Assembly: GCA_946408825.1 (NCBI GenBank)
Contig: CAMJTU010000029.1
Coordinates: forward strand, 1 to 51,798
Length of the DNA stretch: 51,798 bases
Direction: 5' to 3'
DNA from: an uncultured Planctomycetaceae bacterium
GTDB lineage: Bacteria > Planctomycetota > Planctomycetia > Pirellulales > Thermoguttaceae
Shown here in pieces: positions 18,601-27,908 of this stretch. The position numbers were made by a program, and so were the translations under genes. Position 1 is the stretch's first letter; every line of letters starts with the position of its first letter. The notes under the pieces were generated by a model that saw only the letters and a program-made list of their open reading frames with translations, was not told the origin of the DNA and searched no databases.

Positions 18601-18812
18601 GAAACGACGAAATCCTTCGCTTAATCCGAACTGGATACGTTAGTTATATAATCAACACGCGCTCGATACTCTCCGGCGACCAAGACGACGACGGCGTTGC
18701 GATTAGAAGTTGCGCGGTTCAAAACGGCGTCACAGTATTTACCTCGCTCGACACGGCGCGTATCGTTTTAGACGTCCTAGAAGAGATAATACCTAATATT
18801 TCCACCATTTGA
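15633..18812 (+). CDS. carB: Carbamoyl phosphate synthase large subunit
   Basis: The 1059-residue protein makes carbamoyl phosphate from bicarbonate, ammonia and two ATP for arginine and pyrimidine synthesis. Two homologous ATP-grasp halves are visible: [19 protein letters not shown] opens the first and [19 protein letters not shown] the second at about residue 555. Each is followed by GGQT and a glycine-rich lid ([16 protein letters not shown]). The C-terminal MGS-like allosteric domain (about 930-1059) includes [11 protein letters not shown]. Length equals the usual 1060-1075. ATG 15633 is preferred over GTG 15630 because it gives the TGATG overlap with carA, with GGAG upstream. Confidence 0.97.
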   Translation: MPKRTDINKILVIGSGPIVVGQAAEFDYAGTQACLALKEEGYEVVLANSNPATIMTDTSVADKVYMEPLTLEYLARICRYERPDAIIPGLGGQTGLNLAVQLAKKGVLEECGIELLGADVKSIEQAEDRELFKELCESIGEPVLKSQTIYRIDEALDAAPKIGYPVVIRPAFTLGGSGGGFANNPEELRERVKTALALSPVGQALIEKSVKGFKEIEYEVVRDANDTAIIVCNMENMDPVGIHTGDSIVVAPSQTMSNKEYHMLRDSALKIIRALKIKGGCNVQFALDPHSFRYYVIEVNPRVSRSSALASKASGYPIARISAKIAVGLNLDEIQLANTPACFEPALDYVVTKAPRFPFDKFPDAQNTLSTQMKATGETMSIGRTFEESLLKAIRSLEDGKNHIHMEKFDSKNMSVDELIEYIKIGTDDRIYAISQLLWLGVDCSRICDATQIDMFFIEKIKKIVNFEKELESNPRSEIHLRAAKQMGFSDSYVAELWKTTEEEIYRLRQSLNLYPVYKMIDSCSSEFDSYIPYFYSTYAEENESISTNKKKIIVLGSGPIRIGQGVEFDYSTVHAIHAIREMGYEAIVINNNPETVSTDYSVADKLYFEPLTTEDVMNVIHHENPLGVIATLGGQTAVNLVAPLSARGVKIIGADSDAINRAEDRDAFDALIKRLHIPNPKGQAVTKIEEGVEVAKKIGYPVLVRPSFVLGGRAMEIVADEIALRKYLKNAVEVDDDKPVLIDKYITGKEIEVDAIYDGKEVFIPGVMELVERAGVHSGDSTSVYPPFSISEIVKETIADYVRRLGAAVGVVGLFNIQFIVDKKDRVYIIEVNPRASRSVPFLSKSTGYNLVRIATKAMLGQSLKEQGIASLRPNLKVRWHVKAPAFSFAKLSGMDAYLSPEMKSTGEAIGYDMRLNRAFYKALQASGVKMKDYGSVIATIADEDKEEAFPLIERFYKLGFNILATSGTAAFLKRRGIRTRILPKISEGNDEILRLIRTGYVSYIINTRSILSGDQDDDGVAIRSCAVQNGVTVFTSLDTARIVLDVLEEIIPNISTI

Positions 18813-18834
18813 TTTGCTTTTGGGGGCATATTCA

Positions 18835-19566
18835 ATGCGAGATTACAAAGAAGAATTTAAAAGACGCGTCGCTTTTATTAAAAATATTGTCGCAGAAAGC
18901 GGCGTTAATGGTATTGTTTTTGGCAACAGCGGCGGGAAAGATTCGGCTCTTGTCGGCATTCTTTGTAAATCTGCGTGCGACAACACAGTCGGCGTAGTTA
19001 TGCCGTGTTCGTCGCGACGTAATTTTGGAGAGGATTTGATAGACGCTCGAGAATTTGCCGATAAATTTAAGATTGAGACGCGTGTTGTAGATCTTACCCC
19101 TGTTAAGGAGGCGGAACTTAAACAACTTTCAAACGTAGTAAAAATGGTTCCGGCTTCAGAAATTAATATCGCGCCGCGTCTGAGAATGACGACGCTTTAT
19201 GCGATTGCAGCTTGTGAATCACGGCTTGTCGCGGGAACAGGTAATCGTAGCGAAACGTACGTCGGATACTTCACAAAATGGGGCGACGGGGCTCACGATT
19301 TCAATCCAATATCCGATTTGACAGTAACGGAGATATATGAATTTCTGCGTTATCTCGACGCTCCTCTACGAATCATTGAAAAGGCGCCTTCCGCGGGTCT
19401 ATACGACGCCCAAACGGACGAAGCGGATATGGGGTTCAAATATTCAGACCTAGACGCCTACATAACAACGGGGATAGTCAATCCCGACGTTAAGGCGCGT
19501 ATTGACGACATGCATCGGCGGAGCCAGCATAAACGCGAGGGTATTAAACGCTTTAAAGACGTTTGA
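18835..19566 (+). CDS. nadE: NH3-dependent NAD synthetase
   Basis: The 243-residue protein amidates deamido-NAD to NAD with ATP and ammonia. It has the PP-loop SGGKDSALV, the NIAPRLRMTTLYAIA helix, VAGTGNRSETYVGYFTKWGDGAHDFNPI and the C-terminal PSAGLYDAQTDEADMGFKY. There is no N-terminal nitrilase domain, so it uses free ammonia, which fits an ammonium-uptake cluster. ATG 18835 has GGGGG about 9 nt upstream; a TTG at 18814 is less likely. It begins 22 nt after carB and is the last gene before the terminator at 19606-19645, so it probably ends the operon. Confidence 0.93.
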   Translation: MRDYKEEFKRRVAFIKNIVAESGVNGIVFGNSGGKDSALVGILCKSACDNTVGVVMPCSSRRNFGEDLIDAREFADKFKIETRVVDLTPVKEAELKQLSNVVKMVPASEINIAPRLRMTTLYAIAACESRLVAGTGNRSETYVGYFTKWGDGAHDFNPISDLTVTEIYEFLRYLDAPLRIIEKAPSAGLYDAQTDEADMGFKYSDLDAYITTGIVNPDVKARIDDMHRRSQHKREGIKRFKDV

Positions 19567-19605
19567 TCTCTACTCGTCTAAACAGACTGATTCCCTCAAG
19601 ACACG

Positions 19606-19645
19606 AAGAACGCCCTCGTAAATTTAAACGAAGGCGTTCTTTTTT
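19606..19645 (+). terminator. Intrinsic terminator after nadE
   Basis: AAGAACGCC-C-TCGT pairs with ACGA-A-GGCGTTCTT (one mismatch), followed by six T. It closes the plus-strand nitrogen cluster. The A-rich 5' flank could also make it act for the convergent minus-strand gene. Confidence 0.85.
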
Positions 19646-19670
19646 ACCCGCTAAAGCAAACCTGGAGGAG

Positions 19671-21998
19671 TTATTTTTTAATCTGAACAACCGCCTTTCC
19701 AGAAGAAGAAAACTGGAAGAAGATGGTTTTACTTTCGTCGTCCCATCGGACGTTTTCCACTGGGGCGCCGTCGGCGAGAATTTCTGCGGGACGGTTCACA
19801 AGCTTAATGAGTGAACTTGCGACGATTCCAGCGGGAGAGGTCGTTTCAATTTCAACGACAGAACCGTTTTCTTTTTCAGCGAGCGATTCGATTCGACAAC
19901 TGGACGCCAAAACCACAGGAGCGGAGGCCGTGACAGAATCAAGATCAAGCGCCCATACCCGTTCGCCAGGATTGAGCGTTAAAACTTTTTGAATCTGAAG
20001 ATTGGGATCAAATAGGTTGACGTAGTTTCCCTTGAGGATAAGAGGCGCGTCGGAAACTGATTCCGTAAGAACAGCCGCAAGGAGATAGGGACCGCGTTTT
20101 TTGAGAAAGTAATTGCGTTCGATATAACGTCCGCCTGTTTCCGCAATTGCGTCCGCAACGATAGTACGATATTCGTCGGCATTCTGGCTAGAACGGGAAT
20201 AATAGCTTGGTCGTTTTCGTTCTACGTAAACATAACCGGAACCAAACGGGTACTTTCCAGAACCTTGATCTGCTCTAAGACCCATACTTGTTAAGAGATG
20301 ATCGCCGGCCGTTTCAAAGGCGGGTTCGGAAGAATTCCACCAATCTCGTGCTTTATTGTACCCGTCAAGACGAGAATCGACAAAAATTAACGCCCCTCCT
20401 CGGGAAACCCAATCTGCAAGCGCGGCGTGTAATCCTGGCGAGGAAGGTTTTTGGTAATCATAGCTCAAAATGAGAACCTTATAAGAATCAAAATAGCCGG
20501 GATAACGCATCACATGATCAAGAACCGGAACGTCAACAGGAATTCCCCTTTTTACCAGCGGGAATGCCAGACTCGTAAAATCTGTTAGCGAACGTAATTC
20601 GTCGAACGTGGGGCGTAACGGGTCGACGGGATCTTTGATTCCACACTCTGAATCCGTCGGTTTAGCACGTTGATACATTGCCGAATCGGCAAGTAGAATG
20701 CCAACTCCCTCCGTCGCGCCCGTTGGCGCGACGGCGTTTTCTTCGTGGTTTGCTTGAGTTACGTCGAGCCAGTCAACGTCAGGTTGATCCATATCGCGAA
20801 GTTGCTGAAAGATAAGCGAGAGCGTCGTCGCATAATCTTGAGGGATTGTCGTTGCATTAGGCTTACCTGCCGGATAGGCTCCCAAGAGAATACGTTGCGG
20901 CCAAGGCGCAACTTCGAAATAACAGGAACCCGATCTCATTAACGACGCGACAAGAGTGCAAAGATAATTGGTTTTGTAGTCATTCCAGTCGTAGTTCGGG
21001 TTGTCTTCTATCGGGTCGTTAAGATAGTAAACTCGTTTTCCAGTTCCTCGAGTCATTTCCTGCATAACGCCATACTCGAGTAACCCGACTTCAAAAGTTC
21101 GTTCGCCAAACTTTCCGTCATAAAAGTTGCCAAATCGAGCAGTCCCTGTCCAAGTTTGAACAATAATTCCATCGACGCTAGGAAGCTCAAGTAACGCCGA
21201 TTCGGGACTGACCATCTGAATTTGGGCATAACTCAGCAGGCTGTGGGTCGCGACAAAAATTTTGAGCGGACGATTATATCTTTTAAGCGAATACTCTTTA
21301 AGAGCCGCGCCTACACGATCAATCGCCCTGCGATATAAATACTGCTTAAGCTTGGAAGCACGATATTGAGCGTCACACGACGAATCCGGACGCATCCAAT
21401 CTTCATTGTAGAAAATTTTCCATTCCCGTTTAAATGATTCTCCAAAACCTGTGAAAGCCCAAAATTCGGGTTCTTCAAGGTAGATTTCATCAATCCCAAC
21501 GTCAACTAGTTTTCGAAGTCTGGCGATTAGATACTCTGTAAAAGATACGCTCGGAGAAAGATATGGCGTAGCGGGATCATGTTGCATGCGAGTGTCGTCG
21601 GCTCGAACCTGCGCGTCATCCCAGTGATTGACGCTGTCAAAATCGCCATTCAAGTATTCGCCATATCCTCCCCATGCAATCCCCGTCATGACAGCGATTT
21701 TTGATCCACTTTTTTCTCGCCACTCTGAAAGTGAGTCGATAACGGCGTCGGAAACTCCATAAACCATTACAATATCAGTTTTAAGATCGTATCTTGGATC
21801 ATATTTACCAGCTTGCTGATAAGAAGTTAGTCCTAAATCACGTGATGTGATAAGATTAGGCGCCGAATTCAAAAAAGGTTCCTGCGCCCGCCCCGACACG
21901 TTGGAAAAGACAAATATTACGACAAACATCGTAAAGGATAAAAAGACAATTGCTCCCAATCTACGTCTTCTTTGTCCCATTTTGGCAACCTGCTTCAT
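19671..21998 (-). CDS. Secreted/membrane-anchored glycoside-hydrolase-like protein
   Basis: About 775 residues with a basic N-terminus (GQRRRRLG) and one hydrophobic segment (IVFLSFTMFVVIFVFSN), so exported or anchored. The first half reads like a TIM-barrel: DIVMVYGVSDAVIDSL, VGIDEIYLEEPEFWAF with acidic residues, and VDGIIVQTWTGTARFGN. The middle looks like a beta-galactosidase trimerisation (glutamine-amidotransferase-like) fold (YKVLILSYDYQKPSS, WVSRGGALIFVDSRLD), and the end is all-beta. I do not recognise an exact family; a GH42-like or uncharacterised glycosidase is the best reading. Starts at 21998 or 21980 are both possible, each with a weak ribosome-binding site. Longer versions would run into the terminator at 22057-22096. 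Confidence 0.7.
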   Translation of the reverse strand: MKQVAKMGQRRRRLGAIVFLSFTMFVVIFVFSNVSGRAQEPFLNSAPNLITSRDLGLTSYQQAGKYDPRYDLKTDIVMVYGVSDAVIDSLSEWREKSGSKIAVMTGIAWGGYGEYLNGDFDSVNHWDDAQVRADDTRMQHDPATPYLSPSVSFTEYLIARLRKLVDVGIDEIYLEEPEFWAFTGFGESFKREWKIFYNEDWMRPDSSCDAQYRASKLKQYLYRRAIDRVGAALKEYSLKRYNRPLKIFVATHSLLSYAQIQMVSPESALLELPSVDGIIVQTWTGTARFGNFYDGKFGERTFEVGLLEYGVMQEMTRGTGKRVYYLNDPIEDNPNYDWNDYKTNYLCTLVASLMRSGSCYFEVAPWPQRILLGAYPAGKPNATTIPQDYATTLSLIFQQLRDMDQPDVDWLDVTQANHEENAVAPTGATEGVGILLADSAMYQRAKPTDSECGIKDPVDPLRPTFDELRSLTDFTSLAFPLVKRGIPVDVPVLDHVMRYPGYFDSYKVLILSYDYQKPSSPGLHAALADWVSRGGALIFVDSRLDGYNKARDWWNSSEPAFETAGDHLLTSMGLRADQGSGKYPFGSGYVYVERKRPSYYSRSSQNADEYRTIVADAIAETGGRYIERNYFLKKRGPYLLAAVLTESVSDAPLILKGNYVNLFDPNLQIQKVLTLNPGERVWALDLDSVTASAPVVLASSCRIESLAEKENGSVVEIETTSPAGIVASSLIKLVNRPAEILADGAPVENVRWDDESKTIFFQFSSSGKAVVQIKK

Positions 21999-22056
21999 AT
22001 TGTGAAAGAGAAACTTGAAATATCTCGCGCCACGCTTTAAACTGCGGAAATAACTA

Positions 22057-22096
22057 CAAAAAAAGGCGTGCTCATAAGAATCTCTGAACACGCCTC
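22057..22096 (-). terminator. Intrinsic terminator after acyl-CoA dehydrogenase
   Basis: On the minus strand GAGGCGTGTTCA pairs with TGAGCACGCCTT over 12 positions (two G-U pairs), followed by a run of T. It separates the dehydrogenase gene from the glycosidase-like gene. Confidence 0.88.
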
Positions 22097-22117
22097 GCTA
22101 ACTATTTGGGATAAAAA

Positions 22118-23863
22118 TCAAACGTCTTCCTCGACGGGGCCGACGAATTCATAGTAATCGTCAAGAACCTGAGTGGAACCGTTTTCAACAAGAGCAACAA
22201 TACCCGTTATATTCGCAAGTTCTTTGATTATATAATATTCTGCAATTTTCTTCTTACGATCACATTTCGTAGCCTGAGCAAGAAGATAGTGACCTATCAG
22301 TATCGCAACGCCTGCATCAACGAGCTTGCGAGCACAAAGTTCGACGTAGGCGGTTCCTTTCTCACGAACTACGGCAATTGCGTCGTCAAGACGCGCTCGG
22401 GCAGCGACAAGTTTACCTTTAAGCGCATCCAGCCTTTCATTTCCAAATTCCACGGTCTCAAACTGAGCTATGTAATTCTGATAAACGCCAGAAGTCAATC
22501 CTCTGATTGCAGCAACAATTTGAAGTTGTGACGTTCCTTCATAGATCGACGTAATTCGAGCATCGCGATAATAACGTTCGGCAGCGTACTCTTTCATGTA
22601 ACCGCTTCCTCCCATCGTCTGAAGAGCGTCGGTAGCGACAGAAATACTCATCTCGCTACAGTAGTATTTGCTCATCGGCGTAAGCATCGCGTTTAATTTT
22701 TTAATGTTACGTGCTTTCTGACGGAAAATTTTCTTTTCGTCGTCAGCGAGAGCGTCGGCGTTTCGCTCAAGCAGACGATTATAATTGTTTTCAAAATCGC
22801 AAACCCGCGCAGTTTCATAAGCGAGCGCCCGAGCTGCCTCGATACGAACTCGCATATCGGCAACCATCTCAGCAACAGCAGGTAGTTGCTCGATCGGAGC
22901 GCCAAACTGTTCGCGAGAATTAACATAATTGCGCGCAAGACGTTGAGCCGCCTCAGCAACGCCTAAAGATTGAGCGGCAATACCCAATCGTGCTCCGTTC
23001 ATTAAAGACATAACGTACGTAATAAGTCCACGTTGACGCTCTCCAATAAGTCGACAAGGCGTGTCGTTGAAAACGACCTCGCAAGTCGGAGAACCATTGA
23101 TGCCAAGTTTATGTTCAAGAGTACGAACCTTGACCGAAGGCCCCTTATCTGCAACGAAAAGACTGAGCCCGCGTCCGTCAGAAATTTGCGACTCGCTACG
23201 AGCCAGCACGAGGAGAACCTCGCCACACCCGTTTGTAATGAATCGCTTGACGCCATTCAGTCTCCATTCGCCGTTTTCATCTTGATATGCGCGAAGACGG
23301 ACCGCCTGTAGATCGGAACCTGCGTCAGGTTCCGTCAGCACCATGGCGCCAGTAACCTCGCCTCGAGCAAATTTAGGCAAGTATTCGTCTTTAAGTTCAT
23401 CTGAAGCGAAGGCATAGATCGTTTCGGCAATTCCTTGGAGTCCGAACATATTCATGAACGAACAGTCGCCGCGTGCGACAATTTCCGTCGCCATAGTGTA
23501 GACAAGCGTTGGACAGTTAATACCGCCATATTTACGTGGGAGGGTAAACCCTTGAAGATCCGCTTGAGCCATGAGATCCAAGTTTTTTTGGACAAGCGGG
23601 TGAAGAGAGACTGTCTGGTCGTCGTTTAGCGTATTCCCCTCAGCGTCAATTGAGGCGGCGTTTTTTGCCAAAACATTCCCCGAAATATCTCCGACAATCG
23701 TAAGAACCCTATGATAATTATCAACGGCGTCGTCGATATCTCGCGGTACGTAATCTGCATCGCCATTCGGCGTTTCACGTTCCTGTAGCGTAGCTATTTC
23801 CTTCATGTCATAGTAATCGAGAAGGAATTGAATATCCTGATTATCAGTAAAAAAGTTCGCCAT
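22118..23863 (-). CDS. Acyl-CoA dehydrogenase
   Basis: The 581-residue flavoprotein oxidises acyl-CoA to enoyl-CoA and passes electrons to ETF. It has the N-terminal helical region, the FAD-binding AMVLTEPDAGSDL and FITNGCGEVLLVLA blocks, MNGARLGIAAQSLG, and the C-terminal GYMKEYAAERYYRDARITSIYEGTSQ, where the Glu of IYEGTS is the usual catalytic base. The length is of the roughly 580-600-residue class with an extra C-terminal domain. ATG 23863 has AGAGGAC upstream. It stands alone with its own -10 (23921-23926) and terminator. Substrate cannot be told from sequence; fatty or branched acyl-CoA is likely. Confidence 0.92.
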   Translation of the reverse strand: MANFFTDNQDIQFLLDYYDMKEIATLQERETPNGDADYVPRDIDDAVDNYHRVLTIVGDISGNVLAKNAASIDAEGNTLNDDQTVSLHPLVQKNLDLMAQADLQGFTLPRKYGGINCPTLVYTMATEIVARGDCSFMNMFGLQGIAETIYAFASDELKDEYLPKFARGEVTGAMVLTEPDAGSDLQAVRLRAYQDENGEWRLNGVKRFITNGCGEVLLVLARSESQISDGRGLSLFVADKGPSVKVRTLEHKLGINGSPTCEVVFNDTPCRLIGERQRGLITYVMSLMNGARLGIAAQSLGVAEAAQRLARNYVNSREQFGAPIEQLPAVAEMVADMRVRIEAARALAYETARVCDFENNYNRLLERNADALADDEKKIFRQKARNIKKLNAMLTPMSKYYCSEMSISVATDALQTMGGSGYMKEYAAERYYRDARITSIYEGTSQLQIVAAIRGLTSGVYQNYIAQFETVEFGNERLDALKGKLVAARARLDDAIAVVREKGTAYVELCARKLVDAGVAILIGHYLLAQATKCDRKKKIAEYYIIKELANITGIVALVENGSTQVLDDYYEFVGPVEEDV

Positions 23864-23920
23864 AAAGTCCTCTAAGTTCCGAAAATCGCGCCTCAAGCGC
23901 CTAGACTAAAAACAGCGGCT

Positions 23921-23926
23921 ATTATA
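23921..23926 (-). promoter_or_regulatory. -10 element upstream of acyl-CoA dehydrogenase
   Basis: Minus-strand TATAAT about 58 nt upstream of the ATG. A convincing -35 box was not found at the normal spacing. Confidence 0.4.
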
Positions 23927-24023
23927 CCGCATTTTTAAACGCTAAAACAGGCCAAAATGCATTTGCTCGTCAAAATACAGGCTTGTGCTATACCTCCACG
24001 CTAGCCGTTAAACCGACTATCAC

Positions 24024-24055
24024 AAGAAAACGGCGATCTACACAGACCGCCGTTT
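24024..24055 (-). terminator. Intrinsic terminator after tatA
   Basis: AAACGGCG / CGCCGTTT perfect 8-bp stem with a 12-nt loop; on the minus strand it is followed by TTTTCTTG. Confidence 0.75.
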
Positions 24056-24098
24056 ATCTAAAATATCGCAGAGTAAGCTCGCGCACACGCAAAAAACT

Positions 24099-24329
24099 TC
24101 ATTCTTCAGAAGCGTCAGAACTATCAGAAGTCGCGCTTTTAGACGAAGATTTGGAAGCGGCGTCAATCTCTTCTTCGATTCCGGCGACGCCCTTTTTGAA
24201 TTCCGTAACACTACGCCCCAAAGAACGCATAACGGAAGGAAGACGATTTCCGAAGAGAAGGAACGCGATGAGCGCGATAATGACGAGTTGAATGGGAGAT
24301 CCAACCATTGCGAACAAGGGAGAGAACAT
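24099..24329 (-). CDS. tatA: Sec-independent translocase TatA/E
   Basis: The 76-residue protein oligomerises to form the Tat export pore. It has one N-terminal membrane helix (SPIQLVIIALIAFLLFG), the family hinge FGNRLPSVMRSLGRSVTEFKKG, and a short acidic Ser-rich tail. ATG 24329 has AAAGG about 8 nt upstream; an in-frame ATG at 24344 lacks a ribosome-binding site. A promoter lies 160 nt upstream, and a terminator follows. No tatB or tatC is adjacent, as is common outside proteobacteria. Confidence 0.92.
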   Translation of the reverse strand: MFSPLFAMVGSPIQLVIIALIAFLLFGNRLPSVMRSLGRSVTEFKKGVAGIEEEIDAASKSSSKSATSDSSDASEE

Positions 24330-24668
24330 GAGCAAACCTTTCATAAAAACGGTTAAAACCCCCGAGAACGTCTCCGTCGCGGGAAAGTTGCGATACTTTT
24401 ATTCAAAAACGGACGCCCGCTCGATTCACAATCAACGAACGTTCCAAACGGCGACTTACTACGATTCTAGAAGTCGCCGCTCGACAGTATTCTAGCGAAA
24501 TGAACGCATGAGTCAAGAAGCCGACGTCTGCTTTCCCCACATTAATCTCGCCGACAGTTGAATTCGCCCTTATAAGATCTTTGGGGTTACTAAACCGAAT
24601 TCCAGACAAAAACCACAGCGAGAAAAACTAATAAGTTTATCTATTTCAACTAGGCTGAACGGACAACA
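24330..24668. other. Intergenic region between rsmA and tatA
   Basis: A 339-nt gap. It holds the minus-strand promoter at 24489-24516, which implies a tatA 5' leader of about 150 nt. Short open frames here have no coding character. I see no further structure. Confidence 0.5.
24489..24516 (-). promoter_or_regulatory. Promoter for tatA
   Basis: On the minus strand TTGACT, a 16-bp spacer and TAGAAT. This is the same 16-bp spacing as the glnN, glutamate synthase and tRNA-Glu promoters of this window. Confidence 0.6.
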
Positions 24669-25598
24669 CTAGAGAAGAGATTGTTGATCTTCCGGCAAGC
24701 ACTTTCTGAATTTTTCAGAGAGTGCGATAATTTCACGAACAGAAAGCGTTTCAGCGCGAATCTCGCCAGTAAGACGTGATTCTTCAAGAATCATGTCGAC
24801 GGTTTCCTTTCCTAATCGTCCCTTAAAGGCGCTACACAACACAGAACGAATATATTTCCGACGATGAAAGAAGAGCGCCCGAACGAAATCGTGGAAAAAA
24901 GTTAAATTGGGAATACGATCGCGTTTTTTAGAATTATATTTAAGATGGACGATGGCAGAATCAACCTTGGGGCGCGGCCAAAAAACTGAGGGCGGCATAA
25001 TCCTTACAATACGGCAATCGCACTGCGCCTGCATCCAGACAGCGAGCGCGCCATAGTCTTTTTTTCCCGGTTTTGCGACAATGCGATCTCCAACTTCCTT
25101 CTGAATTGTCACAGTCATAGAGTAAGGAGGAATGTCCGTCAAAAGCAGATTTGACATGAGCGGCGTTGCAATCTGGTAGGGCAGGTTTGCGCAGAGCTTA
25201 AAACGACGTTCTGGAGACCGATTCAATTCTTCTCGGACAACGTCTAGGACATGGCGGTTGAGTCGATTCTTGTTTTCTAAGATATCAGCGAAGAGAAATC
25301 TGATATTATCCTTATCCCAATGTTCCTGCTTCGCCATTTCGTGCATGATAGAGTCAACTTCAACTGTTACAACTACAGCCGCTTCTTGCGCCATCGCGCC
25401 AGTAAGAGACCCCGTGCCTGTTCCCACTTCAAGCACAACGTCGTTTTTATCAAGTTCTGCCGACTGGTGGAGAAGGTGTAACAAATTAAGATCGATCAGG
25501 AAATTCTGTCCTAATTTACCCCTAGGATGAACGCCAAGCGTCTCAAAGCGTTTCATCAAATACGTTCGTGTCTGATTGTTCGAAGAGCCTAGTGACAT
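24669..25598 (-). CDS. rsmA: 16S rRNA dimethyladenosine transferase
   Basis: The 309-residue protein (KsgA) dimethylates the two adjacent adenosines of the 3'-terminal hairpin of 16S rRNA. It has GQNFLID, the SAM-binding VVLEVGTGTGSLT, the acidic VEVDS, the catalytic NLPYQIATP and the C-terminal helical domain with FFHRRKYIRSVL. ATG 25598 has AGGGA about 6 nt upstream. It lies 148 nt downstream of the HD gene on the same strand, possibly cotranscribed. It is slightly longer than E. coli KsgA (273), with insertions in the middle. Confidence 0.95.
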   Translation of the reverse strand: MSLGSSNNQTRTYLMKRFETLGVHPRGKLGQNFLIDLNLLHLLHQSAELDKNDVVLEVGTGTGSLTGAMAQEAAVVVTVEVDSIMHEMAKQEHWDKDNIRFLFADILENKNRLNRHVLDVVREELNRSPERRFKLCANLPYQIATPLMSNLLLTDIPPYSMTVTIQKEVGDRIVAKPGKKDYGALAVWMQAQCDCRIVRIMPPSVFWPRPKVDSAIVHLKYNSKKRDRIPNLTFFHDFVRALFFHRRKYIRSVLCSAFKGRLGKETVDMILEESRLTGEIRAETLSVREIIALSEKFRKCLPEDQQSLL

Positions 25599-25746
25599 TG
25601 AAGGTCCCTATATGAGTAGCGTACAAAAATGATCCAAGCACGCCTTAATTATAACCGCTTTTTATTTCTATCAATCGTATCTGCGACTGAGGACGTTATA
25701 TAAAATCAAAGGCGGCGTTTAGAGGAGGTGAATTTGTTAAATCTAC

Positions 25747-27177
25747 TCAAGAATGTACGTCGCACTCCTCAAGAGAATCATGAAGGAATTGAATGAGGCG
25801 ACTGTCTTTTCCGAGTAAAGGAGCGACTTCTGGCGCCGCAAAGATTCTCACTCGCTTGACATAGTCGTCAAATTGTTCTTCGGCAAGAACTCTAACAACT
25901 GGAGAGACTTCAGCTAATGGACGGTAGCTTTGTTCGTTTTGGTAGAATACGTCAATTTTAAACTCGACCTCTTTGTCTGCAGGGGGGGCGTCAAGCAAAA
26001 TTTGATCGGTGCAAACTCCAAGTTTACCGGCCAAGCGGTCTGAAATATCGCAAACGTCTCGATAAGGACGACCGGCTATTTGTCGATATAGAAAAGGCGT
26101 CTCCATTGAACTGAATTCTATTAAACGCTTGAAGAGGCGGCGTTCTTGACCAAAAAGCGACGTCAAAAGACGTTGGGCAGAACGAAGAAGCGACTCTTTT
26201 GGGCCGCTATCCGACGTTATTTCCCTTTGTTCACAAAGATCAAGAAGATAACTTTCGGTTTGCCGATCAGACAGATTCCGAAGCTCGCTAATAAACGAAG
26301 TTGCCGAGTAGTACGAGGCCAGACGGTAAATTGCACGCTGAAACATGACAGTCGCAGCACGAGAGGCATGATGCCAATAAACTTCGCTGAACATCACGTA
26401 ACGTGCAAACACCATAAGTTCAGCGGCTGTTTTTCCCTTGCTAGTAACAGCAATCCCGTCCCCTGCGCGATTAAGGCAGACGCTGCCAACAAGACGATCC
26501 AAATCGTAATTCCGACCATAAGGAACGCCAGCACAGAGACTATCACGCATGAGATAATCCATTTTGTCGACGTCAATCGGTCCTGAAAGGATACTTCCCA
26601 AAAGTTGAAAAGCCTTTTTCCGCCTGGAATACTCGTCGTCTGAGTCAAAAACACGACGTTTAGGTTCTCGTTTTATAAGGAGATCGCAAATGTTACTTGG
26701 ATCGAGATTCCAATCTTGCCGAATCAGATCGTTTAATTCGCCAAGAACGTATTCTTGAGCTGCTTGTTCATGAGAAACCAACTCAGGAATTTTTAAATCT
26801 TCTAGTAAATGACAATACGGAAAATGTCCTATGTCATGGAGGAGCGCAGCAAGAATGAATAGCTCTGCCTCCTCAACGTGAACAATGTCCACAAAGCGTC
26901 GATCATGAGCAAGCCGTTTAAGCCAAAGCAAAGCAAGACGGTATACGCCCAAGGAATGCTCGAATCTAGTATGTGTGGCTCCGGGATAAACCAGACGAAC
27001 AAACCCCAACTGAGAGACAAAAGCTAATCTCCGAAAGGCACACGAATCGACAATGCGACGAACCCTAGGCGTTAGCGGCACGTCAAGTTCAGGAGGAATA
27101 CGAATAATAGAGGATCGTGCGTCAAGACCTGCAATTTCTGGGATAAAAAGCATCCCTCGTGCGTTTTCACCATTCAT
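25747..27177 (-). CDS. HD-domain phosphohydrolase (SAMHD1/dGTPase-like)
   Basis: A 476-residue metal-dependent phosphohydrolase. The HD motif parts are visible in order: TRFEHSLGV (His), LLHDIGHFPYCH (HD), EQAAQEY, and the downstream Asp in GPIDVDKMDYLMRDS. This pattern is that of the YdhJ/SAMHD1-like subgroup acting on nucleotides, but the substrate is not shown. Start ATG 27177 gives an ATGA overlap with the tau stop codon and has GAGGA about 9 nt upstream; an ATG two codons earlier (27183) has poor spacing. Coupling to dnaX, a replication gene, fits a nucleotide-pool role (inference). Confidence 0.88.
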   Translation of the reverse strand: MNGENARGMLFIPEIAGLDARSSIIRIPPELDVPLTPRVRRIVDSCAFRRLAFVSQLGFVRLVYPGATHTRFEHSLGVYRLALLWLKRLAHDRRFVDIVHVEEAELFILAALLHDIGHFPYCHLLEDLKIPELVSHEQAAQEYVLGELNDLIRQDWNLDPSNICDLLIKREPKRRVFDSDDEYSRRKKAFQLLGSILSGPIDVDKMDYLMRDSLCAGVPYGRNYDLDRLVGSVCLNRAGDGIAVTSKGKTAAELMVFARYVMFSEVYWHHASRAATVMFQRAIYRLASYYSATSFISELRNLSDRQTESYLLDLCEQREITSDSGPKESLLRSAQRLLTSLFGQERRLFKRLIEFSSMETPFLYRQIAGRPYRDVCDISDRLAGKLGVCTDQILLDAPPADKEVEFKIDVFYQNEQSYRPLAEVSPVVRVLAEEQFDDYVKRVRIFAAPEVAPLLGKDSRLIQFLHDSLEECDVHS

Positions 27178-27899
27178 AACCATTCATCCTCATGCCCCAT
27201 AAACTCACTTGACGGTGAAATAGTCGTTTTAACGTCGATGAGTTCCGCGCCAAAAACGTCAAGTATTTGTTTCGCAACTTTGTTAACGGACGTTTCACGA
27301 CGGAGTTCCGAATAATTGGAAGAAGCTGGATCTGAAACGGTTTCACCGGTATTCTGTAAGCCCTCGCCAAAATAATTTCCATCGTCGTCAATTTGACTTT
27401 TACTACCTTGAAAAGGGGAATCTGATGTATCTTCCCTTTCTATGGTTGAAAGTTGAATTGAAGTGTCTACTGTAAAGCGGAGAACAGGAGTCTCGCCCAG
27501 TAATTCAGAAAGATTAGAGACAATCGTCTCTCGTTCCTTTTCACAAAAATCCATCTGCCACTTAGCGTTTTTAGGAAAAACAACGAGAAAAGTTCGCGGG
27601 GGTTCAATCTCCACTCGACAAAACGCCGAAGCTTGAGTGTGTAACCCAACCCCAGAAGCGGTCGCCCTTCGCCAAATATCGGCAAGTTCGGATTGAGGTT
27701 TAGACGTCCATGAGACGTCTGATTGTGTAACAAAGTTCTTGGGTAGAGAAAGGGAGACGCTGTCGCTGAACGTCTTGGTTGACTGAAGAGGGGTACAGAA
27801 AAAAGGCGTTGACGACGTTCCTGGGTCATTAACTGTAGACGATAAGCGTTCGGCTTCGATCTTTCGGTCTATTCTCAGTCTGTCGCTATTTTTTTTTTA
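27174..27899 (-). CDS. dnaX: DnaX tau-specific C-terminal extension, in the -1 frame
   Basis: From the A10 run the -1 frame is open for about 240 codons without a stop, to the TGA at 27174-27176. The part from 27614 down reads like a protein domain (EIEPPRTFLVVFPKNAKWQ; NKVAKQILDVFGAELIDVK) and matches the kind of C-terminal region tau uses to contact the polymerase. The next gene starts at the end of this frame with an ATGA overlap, which shows that this frame, not the short zero frame, is the natural end. Full tau would be about 830 residues. The C-terminal part is less conserved, so identification rests on continuity with dnaX. Confidence 0.8.
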
Positions 27900-27908
27900 T
27901 CATCCTCT
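27875..27908 (-). other. dnaX frameshift site (A10 run with upstream Shine-Dalgarno-like sequence)
   Basis: On the minus strand AGAGGA (27908-27903) stands 4 nt before ten consecutive A (27898-27889). The zero frame stops four codons after the A run. The -1 frame continues into the tau extension. Either ribosomal -1 slippage as in E. coli dnaX or transcriptional slippage as in Thermus dnaX would give both gamma and tau. No strong downstream stem was seen. Confidence 0.8.

Noticed and set aside
27467..27829. 120-codon minus-strand frame downstream of dnaX
   Set aside because: It overlaps the tau extension in another frame; the -1 frame of dnaX is continuous and couples to the next gene.
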